A DNA stretch of 10,142 nt, taken from contig JACCUL010000563.1 of the NCBI GenBank assembly GCA_013811855.1, positions 1-10,142 of the forward strand. Direction: 5' to 3'. Source of the DNA: Acidimicrobiia bacterium. Lineage in GTDB: Bacteria > Actinomycetota > Acidimicrobiia > Acidimicrobiales > Ilumatobacteraceae. Below the pieces are notes generated by a model that was given only the letters and a program-made list of their open reading frames with translations, had not been told where the DNA came from and searched no databases. The translations under genes and the position numbers were made by a program. Shown piece by piece: positions 1 through 7,336 of the stretch; position 1 is the first letter of the stretch; each line of letters begins with the position of its first letter.

Positions 1-2091
1 GTCGCCGAGGATCCGGTGGAGGTCGTCACCGGCGTGTTCCGTCCCGTCGCCGATGGGACCACCCCGCCGGCCGGCACCGCCGTCGAGGAGGGCACCGTGG
101 TGGTGCTGCGAATGGCCGTCCCGCGCCGCGTCCGCATGCCGGACCTGCGCGGCCGCACGCCGGCCATCGCCACCGCCGTGCTCGGCCAGGTCGGCCTGCG
201 GCTCACCGATCGCGACCCGGAAGCGGTGGCGAGCAGTGCCCGCCCCGGCACGATCGTCCGCCAGAGCCCGACGGCCCCGCGCGAGGTGACGATCGGCTCG
301 ACCGTCGCCGTGACCGTCGCCGAGCCGTGGTCGGTCGAGGTGCCGGACCTCGACGGGTTGTCCGTCGACGCGGTGCCGCGGCGGCTGCAGGCGGCCGCCG
401 CTCCGGTGCTGGAGAAGCTCGGCCGGCCCGGCGACGCCGCCGGCTTGACGCTTGGTGCGGTCACGCCGGCGGCGAGCACGCGGGACATCGGCACGGTGGT
501 CGGTCAGCGTCCCGACGCGGGGGAGTCCCGCTTCCTCTACGGCACCGTCGACGTGTCCGTCGCCGCCCGCCCGGCCACCGTGGTCCCCGACGTGCGCCGG
601 CTCCACCAGCTTGCCGCGACGGCCCGGCTCACGGAGGCCGACCTGGTGCTGGGCGGCGTGCGCCGGCGCCCCTCGCGGACGGTGGCGGTCGGCGGCGTGT
701 TGGAGCAACGGCCGCTCCCCGCCGACGAGGTCGATCCGGGGACGGCCGTCGACGTCGTCGTCAGCAGCGGCCAGCGGGCTGTCGTGCCGAACGTGCTCGG
801 CCGCCCGGTGCCCGTCGCGATCGAGACGATCACCAGCGCCGGCTTCGGCGTGGCGCCGGTGCGCCGCGACGCCGGGTCGTCGGACTCGGTGCCCGGCACG
901 GTCGTGTTCCAGGTGCCGGCGCCGGGGTCGTCGGTCGTCGCCGGCACGGAGGTCGAGCTGACCGTCGCCGTCGGCGTACCGCGGGTGATCGGGCGGACGT
1001 TCGCCGATGCGGTGCACGAGCTGGAGTCGCTCGGCTACGTCGTCGCCCGGGTCGACGAGCCGGTGACGGAGGGCAGCGGCACCGTCCTCGTCCAGGACCC
1101 GCAGGCCGGCACACCGGCCGACGCCGGCACCGTCGTGACGCTGGTCGTCGGCGTGTCGACGCGGGTGTTCGTCCCCGACCTGACCGGGCTCGACATCGTC
1201 GACGCCACCGATCGGTTGACCGAGACCGGGTTGGTGTTGGCGGGGACGTCGACGGTGCCCGCCGACGGCCGGGAGGGGCTCGTCGTCGAGCAGACGCCCA
1301 TCGCCGACGAGGAGGTCGTTCGCGGGACCGGCGTGAGCGTCGTCCTCGGCGCCCCGGTCGTCGTGGCCGTCATCGTGCCGGCCGTCGTCGGCCTGACCCA
1401 GGAGGCGGCGCGCCAGGCCTTGGCCGCGGCCAACCTCGTGATCGAGGTGCGCGAGCTGCGGCCGTCTGGTGAGGTCGCCCCCGGTGTGGTCATGGAACAG
1501 GAGCCGGTCGCCGGCTCGGCGCGCCCACCAGGCTCTGTCGTCGCCGTCGTCGTCGCCACCGAGGGCGTGGTGACCGTGCCCGCCGTGGTCGGGCTGGGTC
1601 TGGCCGAGGCCGAGCGGCTCGTCGTCGCGGCGCGGCTGCACATCGATGCCGGCCCGATCCGGCCCGGCACGCTCGTCGTGACATCGCAGCGGCCGGCCGC
1701 CGGCGCCCAGGCCGTGATCGGCTCGACGGTCGTCGTGACGGTCCAGGGCATCGTGGCGGCGCCCGCGCTGGAGGGGTTGCTGATCACCGTGGCCAGGGCG
1801 ACCGCCCAGCGCATGGGCCTCACGTTGGCCGAGTCGCTCGAGTTCGGCGGGATCCGACCCGGGCTCGTCCTCAGTCAGGATCCGCTCGCCGGCGAGCCGG
1901 TGCCCGTCGGCGGCACGATCGCCGTCACCGTCTCGCGCTTCGGCCGACCGGGGAGCGAGTTCGATCTGGACATCTTCGAGCGCCCCGAGGTCGTCGTCAC
2001 CCGGCCGGACCGGATCGGACCGGTGATCCGCCCCGGCCCGATCTTCGAGCGACCGGGCCTGCTGGACCGCATCGTCCGCCCGGACGGGTGA
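1..2091 (+). CDS. PASTA-repeat protein, 5' end outside window
   Basis: The reading frame is open from the first base, and the first visible residues already look like the end of a PASTA-like unit, so the true start lies upstream. What remains is about 696 residues built almost wholly of PASTA units. The pattern is V-P-[DN]-[LV]-x-G, an A...L helix, G[LF]xV, then G-x-V-x-x-Q-x-P-x-x-G-x-x-V-x-x-G-[ST]-x-V-x-[LV]-x-V. Nine complete units and one partial unit are visible. A basic, proline-rich tail of about 50 residues follows. PASTA modules are known as extracellular peptidoglycan or muropeptide sensors on PknB-type Ser/Thr kinases and on some penicillin-binding proteins, where one to five copies are usual. 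No kinase, transpeptidase or transmembrane segment is visible here. It may be the ectodomain of a kinase whose catalytic half is off-window, or a separate envelope protein. The PASTA assignment is confident; the whole-protein function is not. Confidence 0.9.
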   Translation, partial: VAEDPVEVVTGVFRPVADGTTPPAGTAVEEGTVVVLRMAVPRRVRMPDLRGRTPAIATAVLGQVGLRLTDRDPEAVASSARPGTIVRQSPTAPREVTIGSTVAVTVAEPWSVEVPDLDGLSVDAVPRRLQAAAAPVLEKLGRPGDAAGLTLGAVTPAASTRDIGTVVGQRPDAGESRFLYGTVDVSVAARPATVVPDVRRLHQLAATARLTEADLVLGGVRRRPSRTVAVGGVLEQRPLPADEVDPGTAVDVVVSSGQRAVVPNVLGRPVPVAIETITSAGFGVAPVRRDAGSSDSVPGTVVFQVPAPGSSVVAGTEVELTVAVGVPRVIGRTFADAVHELESLGYVVARVDEPVTEGSGTVLVQDPQAGTPADAGTVVTLVVGVSTRVFVPDLTGLDIVDATDRLTETGLVLAGTSTVPADGREGLVVEQTPIADEEVVRGTGVSVVLGAPVVVAVIVPAVVGLTQEAARQALAAANLVIEVRELRPSGEVAPGVVMEQEPVAGSARPPGSVVAVVVATEGVVTVPAVVGLGLAEAERLVVAARLHIDAGPIRPGTLVVTSQRPAAGAQAVIGSTVVVTVQGIVAAPALEGLLITVARATAQRMGLTLAESLEFGGIRPGLVLSQDPLAGEPVPVGGTIAVTVSRFGRPGSEFDLDIFERPEVVVTRPDRIGPVIRPGPIFERPGLLDRIVRPDG
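118..1935 (+). repeat. Array of nine PASTA units within the coding sequence
   Basis: Nine tandem protein-level repeats of about 61-81 residues run through the gene. Approximate unit starts (bases) are 118, 325, 571, 769, 973, 1156, 1354, 1561 and 1750. Unit 2 (about 325-567) carries an insertion in its middle, around the residues EKLGRPGDAAG. Unit 5 has lost the usual V-x-V-P-D opening and begins V-P-R-V-I-G. DNA identity between units is low, with only short shared words such as gatcggctcgac near 291 and 1718. The array is therefore old and diverged rather than a recent tandem duplication. Confidence 0.85.
1972..2086 (+). repeat. Duplicated IFERP motif in the C-terminal tail
   Basis: The tail after the last PASTA unit holds two copies of I-F-E-R-P. 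They are encoded by an identical 11-base word, atcttcgagcg, at 1972-1982 and 2041-2051. Each is followed by a V/L- and R-P-D-containing stretch. The tail is rich in R and P and looks unstructured. No known domain is recognised. Confidence 0.6.
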
Positions 2092-2113
2092 TCGGCCCGG
2101 TTCCGGGCGTTCT

Positions 2114-2152
2114 GGTCAGCGATCCCGACCGGATGCGTCCGGATCGCTGACC
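2114..2152. terminator. Perfect 12-bp hairpin between convergent genes
   Basis: GGTCAGCGATCC (2114-2125) is the exact inverse complement of GGATCGCTGACC (2141-2152), with a 15-base loop that itself contains GGA/TCC. The hairpin lies 22 bases past the stop of the PASTA gene. It overlaps the last codons and the TGA (2116-2118) of the convergent exporter gene. No T-run follows on either strand. If it terminates transcription it would do so as a U-less hairpin of the kind proposed for high-GC actinobacteria, probably in both directions. The structure is seen directly; the function is inferred. Confidence 0.6.
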
Positions 2153-3627
2153 GAAAGGGTCGGATCAGTCGGTGGTCGATTGGCCCCGACAGCAGCGGGT
2201 TGGCGCACCGGGGGCGGCGGGCCGCCGGCGGCGCAGTGGAAGCACTCGGCCTCGGCCGTACCGGGCGCGCCGCGGCCGACGGTGGTCCACGACACCGCCG
2301 CGGCCGCGACGAGCACGACCGCGCCCACCCACAGCACCCGGTGGAAACCGGACGTCAGGTCGTCGGGACCGACAGGCTGGCCGGGTACGAACTGGGCCAG
2401 CGCCGGCACGGCGGCGATGGCGAGGAGCTGTCCGGTCCGCGCCACGGCGTTGTTGATGCCCGACGCCACGCCGGCCAGGTGGTCCTCGACGGACGCCAGC
2501 GCGGTGGCCGTCAGCGGCGCGACGGTCAGCGTCAGCCCGAGGCCGAAGACGATGATCGCCGGCAGCACGTCGCTGACGTATGACGAACCCTCGTCGATCC
2601 GCGTCATCAACAGCAGCGATCCGGCGACGAGGAGCGGGCCGACCGTCATCGGCAGGCGCGAACCGATCCGCTCGGCCAGCGCACCGGCCCGCGCCGACAG
2701 GGCGAGCATGGCGATGGTGATCGGCACCGTCGCCGCGCCGGCACGTAGCGGCGAGTAGCCGAGTGGCCCCTGCAACACGAGGCCGAGCAGGAAGAACACG
2801 ACGGCCATCGTCCCGTAGAGCAGGACGGTCACGATGTTGGTCCCGCTGAAGGCCGACGAGCGGAACACGGCCATCGGCAGCAGCGGGTGGGCGCGACGGG
2901 TCTCGACGACGACGAACGTCACGAGGACGGCGGCGCCGGCCGCCGTCAGCGCCCAGTTCTGTTCGCTGAGCCCGAGCGTCAGCCCGGCCAGGGCCAGCGC
3001 GCCGATGACGGCGCCCGGCGCGTCGACGCGCCCGTTCGCCTGCTCGTCGCGCGACTCCGGCACGTGCTGACGGGCGAGCACGACGACGGCGATCCCGACG
3101 GGCAGATTGATGAGGAAGATCCACCGCCACGACAGCGCGTCGACGAGCCACCCGCCGAGGAACGGACCGATCGCCGCCGCGACACCGCCCAGTCCGGACC
3201 ACGCGCCGATGGCGCGGGCGCGGTCGTCGTGGTGGAACGAGGCCTGCAGGATGGCCAGGCTGCCCGGTGTCAGCAGGGCGCCGCCGATGCCCTGCAGCAC
3301 GCGGGCGGCCACCAGCACCTCGACCGTCGGGGCGACGCCCGCCAACAGCGAGGCGACGGTGAACCACGCCGCCCCGATCGTGAACACGCGCCGCCGCCCG
3401 AGCCGGTCGCCGAGCCCGCCGCCGAGGAGGATCAGCGAGGCCAGGGTCAGCGTGTAGCCGTTGAGGATCCACTGCAGCCCGCCGAACGAGGCGTCCAGGT
3501 CCTCGCCCATCCGGGGCAGGGCCAGGTTGACCACCGTGCCGTCGAGCATCGCCATGCCCGAGCCGAGCACCGTCGCCACCAGCACCCACCGGCCGGTCGC
3601 CGTCCCCATGCGGACCGGCTCGGTCAC
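2116..3627 (-). CDS. DHA2-family (EmrB/QacA-like) MFS drug exporter
   Basis: This is a polytopic inner-membrane antiporter, 503 residues from the GTG at 3627. Motifs fit the 14-TM DHA2 drug:H+ antiporters. LDGTVVNLALP (28-38) is in TM1, and motif A GDRLGRRR (73-80) is in the first cytoplasmic loop. A motif C-like glycine-rich helix lies at about 145-161, followed by SWRWIFLINLPVG, and PLTATAL is at 371-377. The GTG overlaps the carboxypeptidase stop as GTGA, which implies translational coupling. An in-frame ATG at 3609 would give 497 residues and is a valid alternative start. After the last helix (ending near 450) there is an unusual tail of about 50 residues, with a C-x-x-C pair (C462, C465) followed by a proline run. 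The likely substrate is a hydrophobic drug or toxic metabolite, which the sequence cannot specify. The family is certain; the substrate is unknown. Confidence 0.9.
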   Translation of the reverse strand: MTEPVRMGTATGRWVLVATVLGSGMAMLDGTVVNLALPRMGEDLDASFGGLQWILNGYTLTLASLILLGGGLGDRLGRRRVFTIGAAWFTVASLLAGVAPTVEVLVAARVLQGIGGALLTPGSLAILQASFHHDDRARAIGAWSGLGGVAAAIGPFLGGWLVDALSWRWIFLINLPVGIAVVVLARQHVPESRDEQANGRVDAPGAVIGALALAGLTLGLSEQNWALTAAGAAVLVTFVVVETRRAHPLLPMAVFRSSAFSGTNIVTVLLYGTMAVVFFLLGLVLQGPLGYSPLRAGAATVPITIAMLALSARAGALAERIGSRLPMTVGPLLVAGSLLLMTRIDEGSSYVSDVLPAIIVFGLGLTLTVAPLTATALASVEDHLAGVASGINNAVARTGQLLAIAAVPALAQFVPGQPVGPDDLTSGFHRVLWVGAVVLVAAAAVSWTTVGRGAPGTAEAECFHCAAGGPPPPVRQPAAVGANRPPTDPTLSVSDPDASGRDR

Positions 3628-4661
3628 TGGCTGAAGCCCCAGTCGAGCAGGCCGATGGCGGCGGCGTTGCGGGCCTCCTCGGTCGGGGCGCCGATCACGG
3701 CGACGACGATGCGCCGACCGTCGCGGGTCGCCGACGCCAGGATGCACCAGCCGGCCTCGCTCGTGCGCCCCGTCTTGATGCCGTCGGCCCCCGGGTAGAT
3801 GCCGAGCAGGTCGTTGGTGGCGGGGAACAGCAAGTCGTGCAGCGTGGCATCGCGGCGCCGCACGGTGAGTTGGAACGACGGGTTGGCCATCAACCGCACG
3901 CCGAGGCGGACCATGTCGTCGGCCGACGAGTACTGGCCGTCGGCGTCGAGCCCCGTCGCGTTGACGGCGCGGGTGTGGTCGAGGCCGAGGCGGGCGGCGG
4001 CGTCGTTCATCAGGCCGGCGAACGCCGCCTCGCTGCCGGCGATGTCGATGGCGAGGGCCCGGGCGGCGTCGTTGGCGCTGACGATGAGCATGGCCCGAAT
4101 CAGCAGGTCGCGGGGGAGCTCCTCGCCCTCGACGAGCCCGATGTTCGACTCGTCCTGGGAGATCAGCAGGCCGGCCGGCATCTCGAACTGCCTGGTCGGG
4201 TCGCCGGCGGCGTAGGCCACTGCGGCGGTCAGGAGCTTCATCAGGCTGCCGACCTGGAGCTCGGCGTTCGGCGTGCGTTGGGCCAGCATCTGCCCGGCCC
4301 GCATGTCGTAGACGGCGAAGGCCGCGGCGTCGACGCGGGGTGGTCGGTTGGGATCCGGCGGCCGTGTCGCCGTCGGATCGGTGCGCGGGGGGTCCTGGCG
4401 CGGGGGATCGGTGGTCGGCGTGGTCGGTGCGATGGTGGTCGGACCGGCGATGTCGGGGCCGCTGGTGACGGGCGCCGGGATCGTCGTCACGCCGGGCGAG
4501 GCGGACGAAGCCGCCGTCGTCGCCGGGACGTCGACGGTGGTGGCCGGGGCGACCGTCGGGTCGCTGGACGTCGTCGTCGTGCACGCCGTGACCACGAGCG
4601 CGGCGACGGCCAGCGTCAACGCCGCGGCGCGTCGACGCCCGCGATCCCACCGGTGAGCCAT
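3624..4661 (-). CDS. Lipoprotein D-alanyl-D-alanine carboxypeptidase (peptidase S11, PBP5-like)
   Basis: This is a 345-residue serine DD-peptidase that trims the terminal D-Ala from peptidoglycan stem peptides outside the membrane. All three active-site motifs are present: S139-L-M-K142 (nucleophile tetrad), S195-A-N197 and K296-T-G298. The N-terminus has an arginine-rich n-region, a hydrophobic stretch and the lipobox V-T-A-C27, so the mature protein should be lipid-anchored through Cys27. A Thr/Pro/Ala-rich linker (about 28-110) spaces the catalytic domain from the membrane. The protein ends directly after the catalytic domain (GLLDWGFSQ), with no PBP5-type C-terminal domain or amphipathic anchor. 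The ATG at 4661 is supported by the signal peptide and by a -10-like TACCGT exactly 7 bases upstream. It is the first gene of a two-gene unit with the exporter. The family resembles DacA/DacB; which paralogue it represents cannot be told. Confidence 0.92.
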   Translation of the reverse strand: MAHRWDRGRRRAAALTLAVAALVVTACTTTTSSDPTVAPATTVDVPATTAASSASPGVTTIPAPVTSGPDIAGPTTIAPTTPTTDPPRQDPPRTDPTATRPPDPNRPPRVDAAAFAVYDMRAGQMLAQRTPNAELQVGSLMKLLTAAVAYAAGDPTRQFEMPAGLLISQDESNIGLVEGEELPRDLLIRAMLIVSANDAARALAIDIAGSEAAFAGLMNDAAARLGLDHTRAVNATGLDADGQYSSADDMVRLGVRLMANPSFQLTVRRRDATLHDLLFPATNDLLGIYPGADGIKTGRTSEAGWCILASATRDGRRIVVAVIGAPTEEARNAAAIGLLDWGFSQ

Positions 4662-4668
4662 CTGGCCG

Positions 4669-4674
4669 ACGGTA
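4669..4674 (-). promoter_or_regulatory. -10 element of the carboxypeptidase, probable leaderless promoter
   Basis: On the minus strand the hexamer TACCGT is followed by exactly 7 bases and then the ATG at 4661. A transcript starting about 7 bases after the hexamer would begin at the A of the start codon, so the mRNA would have no 5' leader. No Shine-Dalgarno is visible. No clear TTGACA-like -35 is seen at 16-18 bases spacing. Confidence 0.5.
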
Positions 4675-4708
4675 CCGCGCGGCACGGAACGTGGCGCAGG
4701 TGCGTCGA

Positions 4709-4714
4709 TACCGT
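4709..4714 (+). promoter_or_regulatory. -10 element of the FAD oxidoreductase, probable leaderless promoter
   Basis: TACCGT is followed by 7 bases and then GTG at 4722. The same hexamer and spacing occur for the divergent carboxypeptidase within the same 60-base intergenic stretch (4662-4721), so the two promoters sit back to back with the hexamers 34 bases apart. This spacing is the main reason to prefer GTG 4722 over the in-frame GTG at 4713, which overlaps the hexamer. Confidence 0.5.
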
Positions 4715-4721
4715 GGATGTC

Positions 4722-6149
4722 GTGCCCGGGTCCCCTGATCTCGACGTCGTCGTCGTCGGCTCGGGCCCGAACGGGTTGGTGGCCGCTGTCACGATGGCCA
4801 TGGCCGGGCGCTCCGTCGTCGTCTACGAAGCGGCGCCGACCCCGGGTGGAGGGGCGACCACGGCCGAGCTCACCGAGCCCGGCTTCCACCACGACGTGTG
4901 CTCGGCCGTCCACCCGCTGGGGCTCGGGTCGGCCGCCATGCGGGCGCTGCCGCTCGAGCAGCACGGCCTGCGCTGGATCCAACCACCCGTGCCGCTGGCC
5001 CACGTCCTCGACGACCGGGCGGTGCTGCTACAGCGGTCCGTCGCCGAGACGGCCGCCGGCCTCGGCGTCGACGGACGGGCGTGGGCGCGCCTGATGCGAC
5101 CGTTCACGACCGTCGGCATCGGCCTGGTCGACGACCTCCTCGCCCCGCTGTCGTTCCCCCGTCATCCGTTCGCCGCGGCCCGCTTCGGGCTGAGCGGCGT
5201 GCGTTCGGCCGCCGCGGTGGCGGGCCGGTTCGACGAACCCGACGCCGCCGCCCTGCTGGCCGGTCTCGCCGCCCATTCGTTCCTGCCCCTGGACCGGGTG
5301 ATGACGACGGGGTTCGGCGTCGTGCTCGGCGCACTGGCCCACCTCGTCGGATGGCCGATCCCGGCCGGCGGATCGCAGGCGATCACCGACGCGCTGATCT
5401 CGCTGCTGGCCACGCACGGCGGGCGCGTCGAGTGCGATCACCGCGTCACCGACCTGCGCGAGCTGCCGCCGTCGCGGGTCGTGCTGGCCGACGTGGCGCC
5501 GATCCACCTGGCGGCGATGGCCGGCGACCGGCTCTCCGAACGGTACCGGCGACGGCTCCGGCGCTTCCGCCACGGCCCGGGCGTGTTCAAGGTCGACTAC
5601 GCGCTCAGCGAACCCGTGCCGTGGGCCGACCCGGTCGTCGCCGACGCCGGCACCGTCCACCTCGGCGGGTCGTTCCACGAGGTCGCCGCCGGCGAGGCGA
5701 CGATGTTCGCCGGCCGTCACGCCGAGCGGCCGTTCGTGCTCGTCGCCCAACCCAGTCGATTCGACCCCACCCGGGCGCCGCGCGGCCGGCACACGCTCTG
5801 GGCGTACAGCCACGTCCCGGCGCGCTCGACGGTCGACATGACGTCACGCATCGACGCCCAGATCGAGCGGTTCGCGCCCGGGTTCGCCGACACCGTGATC
5901 GTCCGCCACGTCCGCCCGCCGGCGGACATCGAGGCCGCCAACGCCAACTACGTCGGCGGCGACATCACCGGCGGCGTCACCGACTGGCGCCAGTTCGTCG
6001 CCCGCCCCGTGCTCAGCCGGCACCCATGGCGCACACCGGCCGCCGGGCTGTACCTGTGCTCGGCGTCGACGCCCCCCGGCGGCGGCGTCCACGGCATGTG
6101 CGGGTTCCACGCCGCCCGCCTCGCCCTTCGCGACCCGGCCTTGCGCTGA
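4722..6149 (+). CDS. Phytoene dehydrogenase-like NAD(P)/FAD-dependent oxidoreductase
   Basis: This is a 475-residue flavoprotein of the CrtI/PYROXD2-like group of amine-oxidase-fold enzymes. The N-terminal Rossmann dinucleotide-binding loop is G13-S-G-P-N-G18 after a run of valines, with the acidic residue E36 at the end of strand 2 and the following P-G-G-G at 41-44. The C-terminal signature SASTPPGGGVHGMCGFHAA (about residues 447-465), which contributes to the FAD site, is typical of this group. No signal peptide or membrane helix is apparent. These proteins oxidise or isomerise long hydrophobic or polyene substrates in carotenoid enzymes, but many members have unknown substrates, and no carotenoid gene neighbours are present here. 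It converges on mftC with a hairpin between them. Physical closeness to mycofactocin genes does not by itself link the two. The fold is confident; the substrate is unknown. Confidence 0.85.
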   Translation: MPGSPDLDVVVVGSGPNGLVAAVTMAMAGRSVVVYEAAPTPGGGATTAELTEPGFHHDVCSAVHPLGLGSAAMRALPLEQHGLRWIQPPVPLAHVLDDRAVLLQRSVAETAAGLGVDGRAWARLMRPFTTVGIGLVDDLLAPLSFPRHPFAAARFGLSGVRSAAAVAGRFDEPDAAALLAGLAAHSFLPLDRVMTTGFGVVLGALAHLVGWPIPAGGSQAITDALISLLATHGGRVECDHRVTDLRELPPSRVVLADVAPIHLAAMAGDRLSERYRRRLRRFRHGPGVFKVDYALSEPVPWADPVVADAGTVHLGGSFHEVAAGEATMFAGRHAERPFVLVAQPSRFDPTRAPRGRHTLWAYSHVPARSTVDMTSRIDAQIERFAPGFADTVIVRHVRPPADIEAANANYVGGDITGGVTDWRQFVARPVLSRHPWRTPAAGLYLCSASTPPGGGVHGMCGFHAARLALRDPALR

Positions 6150-6162
6150 CCGGAGCCCTCGA

Positions 6163-6210
6163 TTCTCAGGAGCGTTGGCGGTCGCTGAGCGCACCGAACG
6201 CTCCTCAGAA
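6163..6210. terminator. Bidirectional hairpin between the FAD oxidoreductase and mftC
   Basis: TTCT-C-AGGAGCGTT (6163-6176) pairs with AACGCTCCT-C-AGAA (6197-6210). That is 13 base pairs with a single C-C mismatch and a 20-base loop that can fold further (CGGT 6179-6182 with ACCG 6193-6196). It starts 14 bases after the oxidoreductase stop and ends 2 bases before the mftC stop (TAG, 6212-6214 on the minus strand). It is well placed to end both convergent transcripts. No T-run follows on either strand. Confidence 0.65.
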
Positions 6211-6211
6211 C

Positions 6212-7336
6212 CTAGGTCGCCGGCACGGCGCGGCGCAGGAACGTCACCGGTCGGGAGTGGTCGGCCATCGGGCGGGGCGCGGTGCCCGCACCGAGGCCGG
6301 CCAGCAACCGCTCGCCGTGCCCGACGACGCACTCGGGGTCGGGACCGTCGAGCGGCAACCCGGTGAAGAACTTGGCCGCCATGCACCCGCCCTGGCAGGC
6401 GTCGTAGCTACCGCAGCTGGCGCACGCGCCGGCCGACGCCGGCTGCCGCAGCTCGGCGAACAGCGTGCTGTCGCGCCACACCGCCGTGAACCCACCCGCG
6501 TCGCGCACCGACCCGGCCTTGAACTGGCCGTGGATCACGAACGGACACGCGTACACGTCGCCGATCGGGTCGATCAAGCAGACGACCCGCCCGGCGCCGC
6601 ACATGTTGAGCCCCGGCAGCGGCTCGCCGAGCGCGTTGAGGTGGAAGAACGAGTCGCCGGTCAGCACGCGATCGCCGTGGGCCAGCAGCCAGCGGTAGAT
6701 CGTGCGCTGCTGCTCGGCCGTCGGGTGCAGCTCGGCCCACGAGTCGGCGCCGCGCCCCGACGGCCGCAGCCGCGTCACGCGCAGCTGCGCCCGGTACGAG
6801 TCGGCGAGCGCCAGCAGCTCGTCGAGGCGCTCGGCGGTGTGCCGCGTGACGACGACGCTGATCTTGAACGGCCCGAACCCGGCGGCGGCGAGATGGTCCA
6901 TGGCCCGGCGGGCGACGTCGTAGGAGCCGGCCCCGCGCACGCGGTCGTTGCTGAGCGCGTCCGGGCCGTCGACGCTGATCTGCACGTCGAGGTAGTCCAT
7001 CGCCGTGAGGCGGGCGGCGGCGGCGGCGTCGAGGAAGGTGCCGTTGGTGGAGAACTTGACCCCGATGCCCCTGTCGATGGCGTGGTCGACGAGCGGGAAG
7101 AAGTCACGGCGGATCATCGGTTCGCCACCGCCGATGTTGATGTAGAAGACCTGCAGCCGGGCCAGCTCGTCGAGCACGGCCTCGGCCTCGTCCGTGCGCA
7201 GCTCGCGCCGGTCTCGACGACCCGACGACGACAGGCAGTGGACGCAGGAGAGGTTGCAGGCGTACGTCAGCTCCCACGTCAGGCAGATGGGTGCGTCGAG
7301 CCCACCCTTGAGATCGTCGATGAGTTTCCCGGTCAC
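6212..7336 (-). CDS. mftC: Mycofactocin radical SAM maturase MftC
   Basis: This is a 374-residue radical SAM/SPASM enzyme. In characterised homologues it acts on the C-terminal Val-Tyr of MftA bound to MftB: it oxidatively decarboxylates the tyrosine, then forms a Val-Tyr carbon-carbon bond. The radical SAM triad is C27-N-L-S-C31-V-H-C34, with the GGGEP SAM-binding motif at 69-73. The SPASM region carries C246, C253 and C264, then the diagnostic C305-x2-C308-x5-C314-x3-C318, and C336. These should hold the two auxiliary iron-sulfur clusters. MAAKFFTGLPLDGPDPEC (319-336) is a stretch I recognise as strongly conserved in MftC. The start is GTG at 7336, giving a GTGA overlap with the mftB stop. 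Length agrees with the family. The gene is last in the operon. No mftD follows, which is unusual. Confidence 0.96.
   Translation of the reverse strand: MTGKLIDDLKGGLDAPICLTWELTYACNLSCVHCLSSSGRRDRRELRTDEAEAVLDELARLQVFYINIGGGEPMIRRDFFPLVDHAIDRGIGVKFSTNGTFLDAAAAARLTAMDYLDVQISVDGPDALSNDRVRGAGSYDVARRAMDHLAAAGFGPFKISVVVTRHTAERLDELLALADSYRAQLRVTRLRPSGRGADSWAELHPTAEQQRTIYRWLLAHGDRVLTGDSFFHLNALGEPLPGLNMCGAGRVVCLIDPIGDVYACPFVIHGQFKAGSVRDAGGFTAVWRDSTLFAELRQPASAGACASCGSYDACQGGCMAAKFFTGLPLDGPDPECVVGHGERLLAGLGAGTAPRPMADHSRPVTFLRRAVPAT

Noticed and set aside
327..1472. Long alternative frames within the PASTA gene, on both strands.
   Set aside because: Their products are arginine-, alanine- and glycine-rich shadows typical of high-GC DNA, while the PASTA frame has recognisable repeats and G/C-rich third positions.
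3628..4650. The exporter frame stays open upstream, suggesting an 844-residue fusion.
   Set aside because: This stretch is an alternative frame of the carboxypeptidase gene with R/D/P-rich shadow composition and no domain. The exporter starts at GTG 3627 or ATG 3609.
3837..4721. The FAD oxidoreductase frame stays open far upstream, allowing a 770-residue protein.
   Set aside because: The upstream part is antisense to the carboxypeptidase, which has all catalytic motifs and a signal peptide. The extension has arginine- and glycine-rich shadow composition, and the Rossmann motif should be near the N-terminus.
6085..6108. The C-terminus of the FAD oxidoreductase contains HGMCGFH, resembling the DGMCGVY core of MftA encoded about 1.5 kb away.
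   Set aside because: The GGGVHGMCG(F/Y)HAA stretch is a normal conserved FAD-site signature of this flavoenzyme group, it is internal rather than C-terminal, and the likeness is coincidental.
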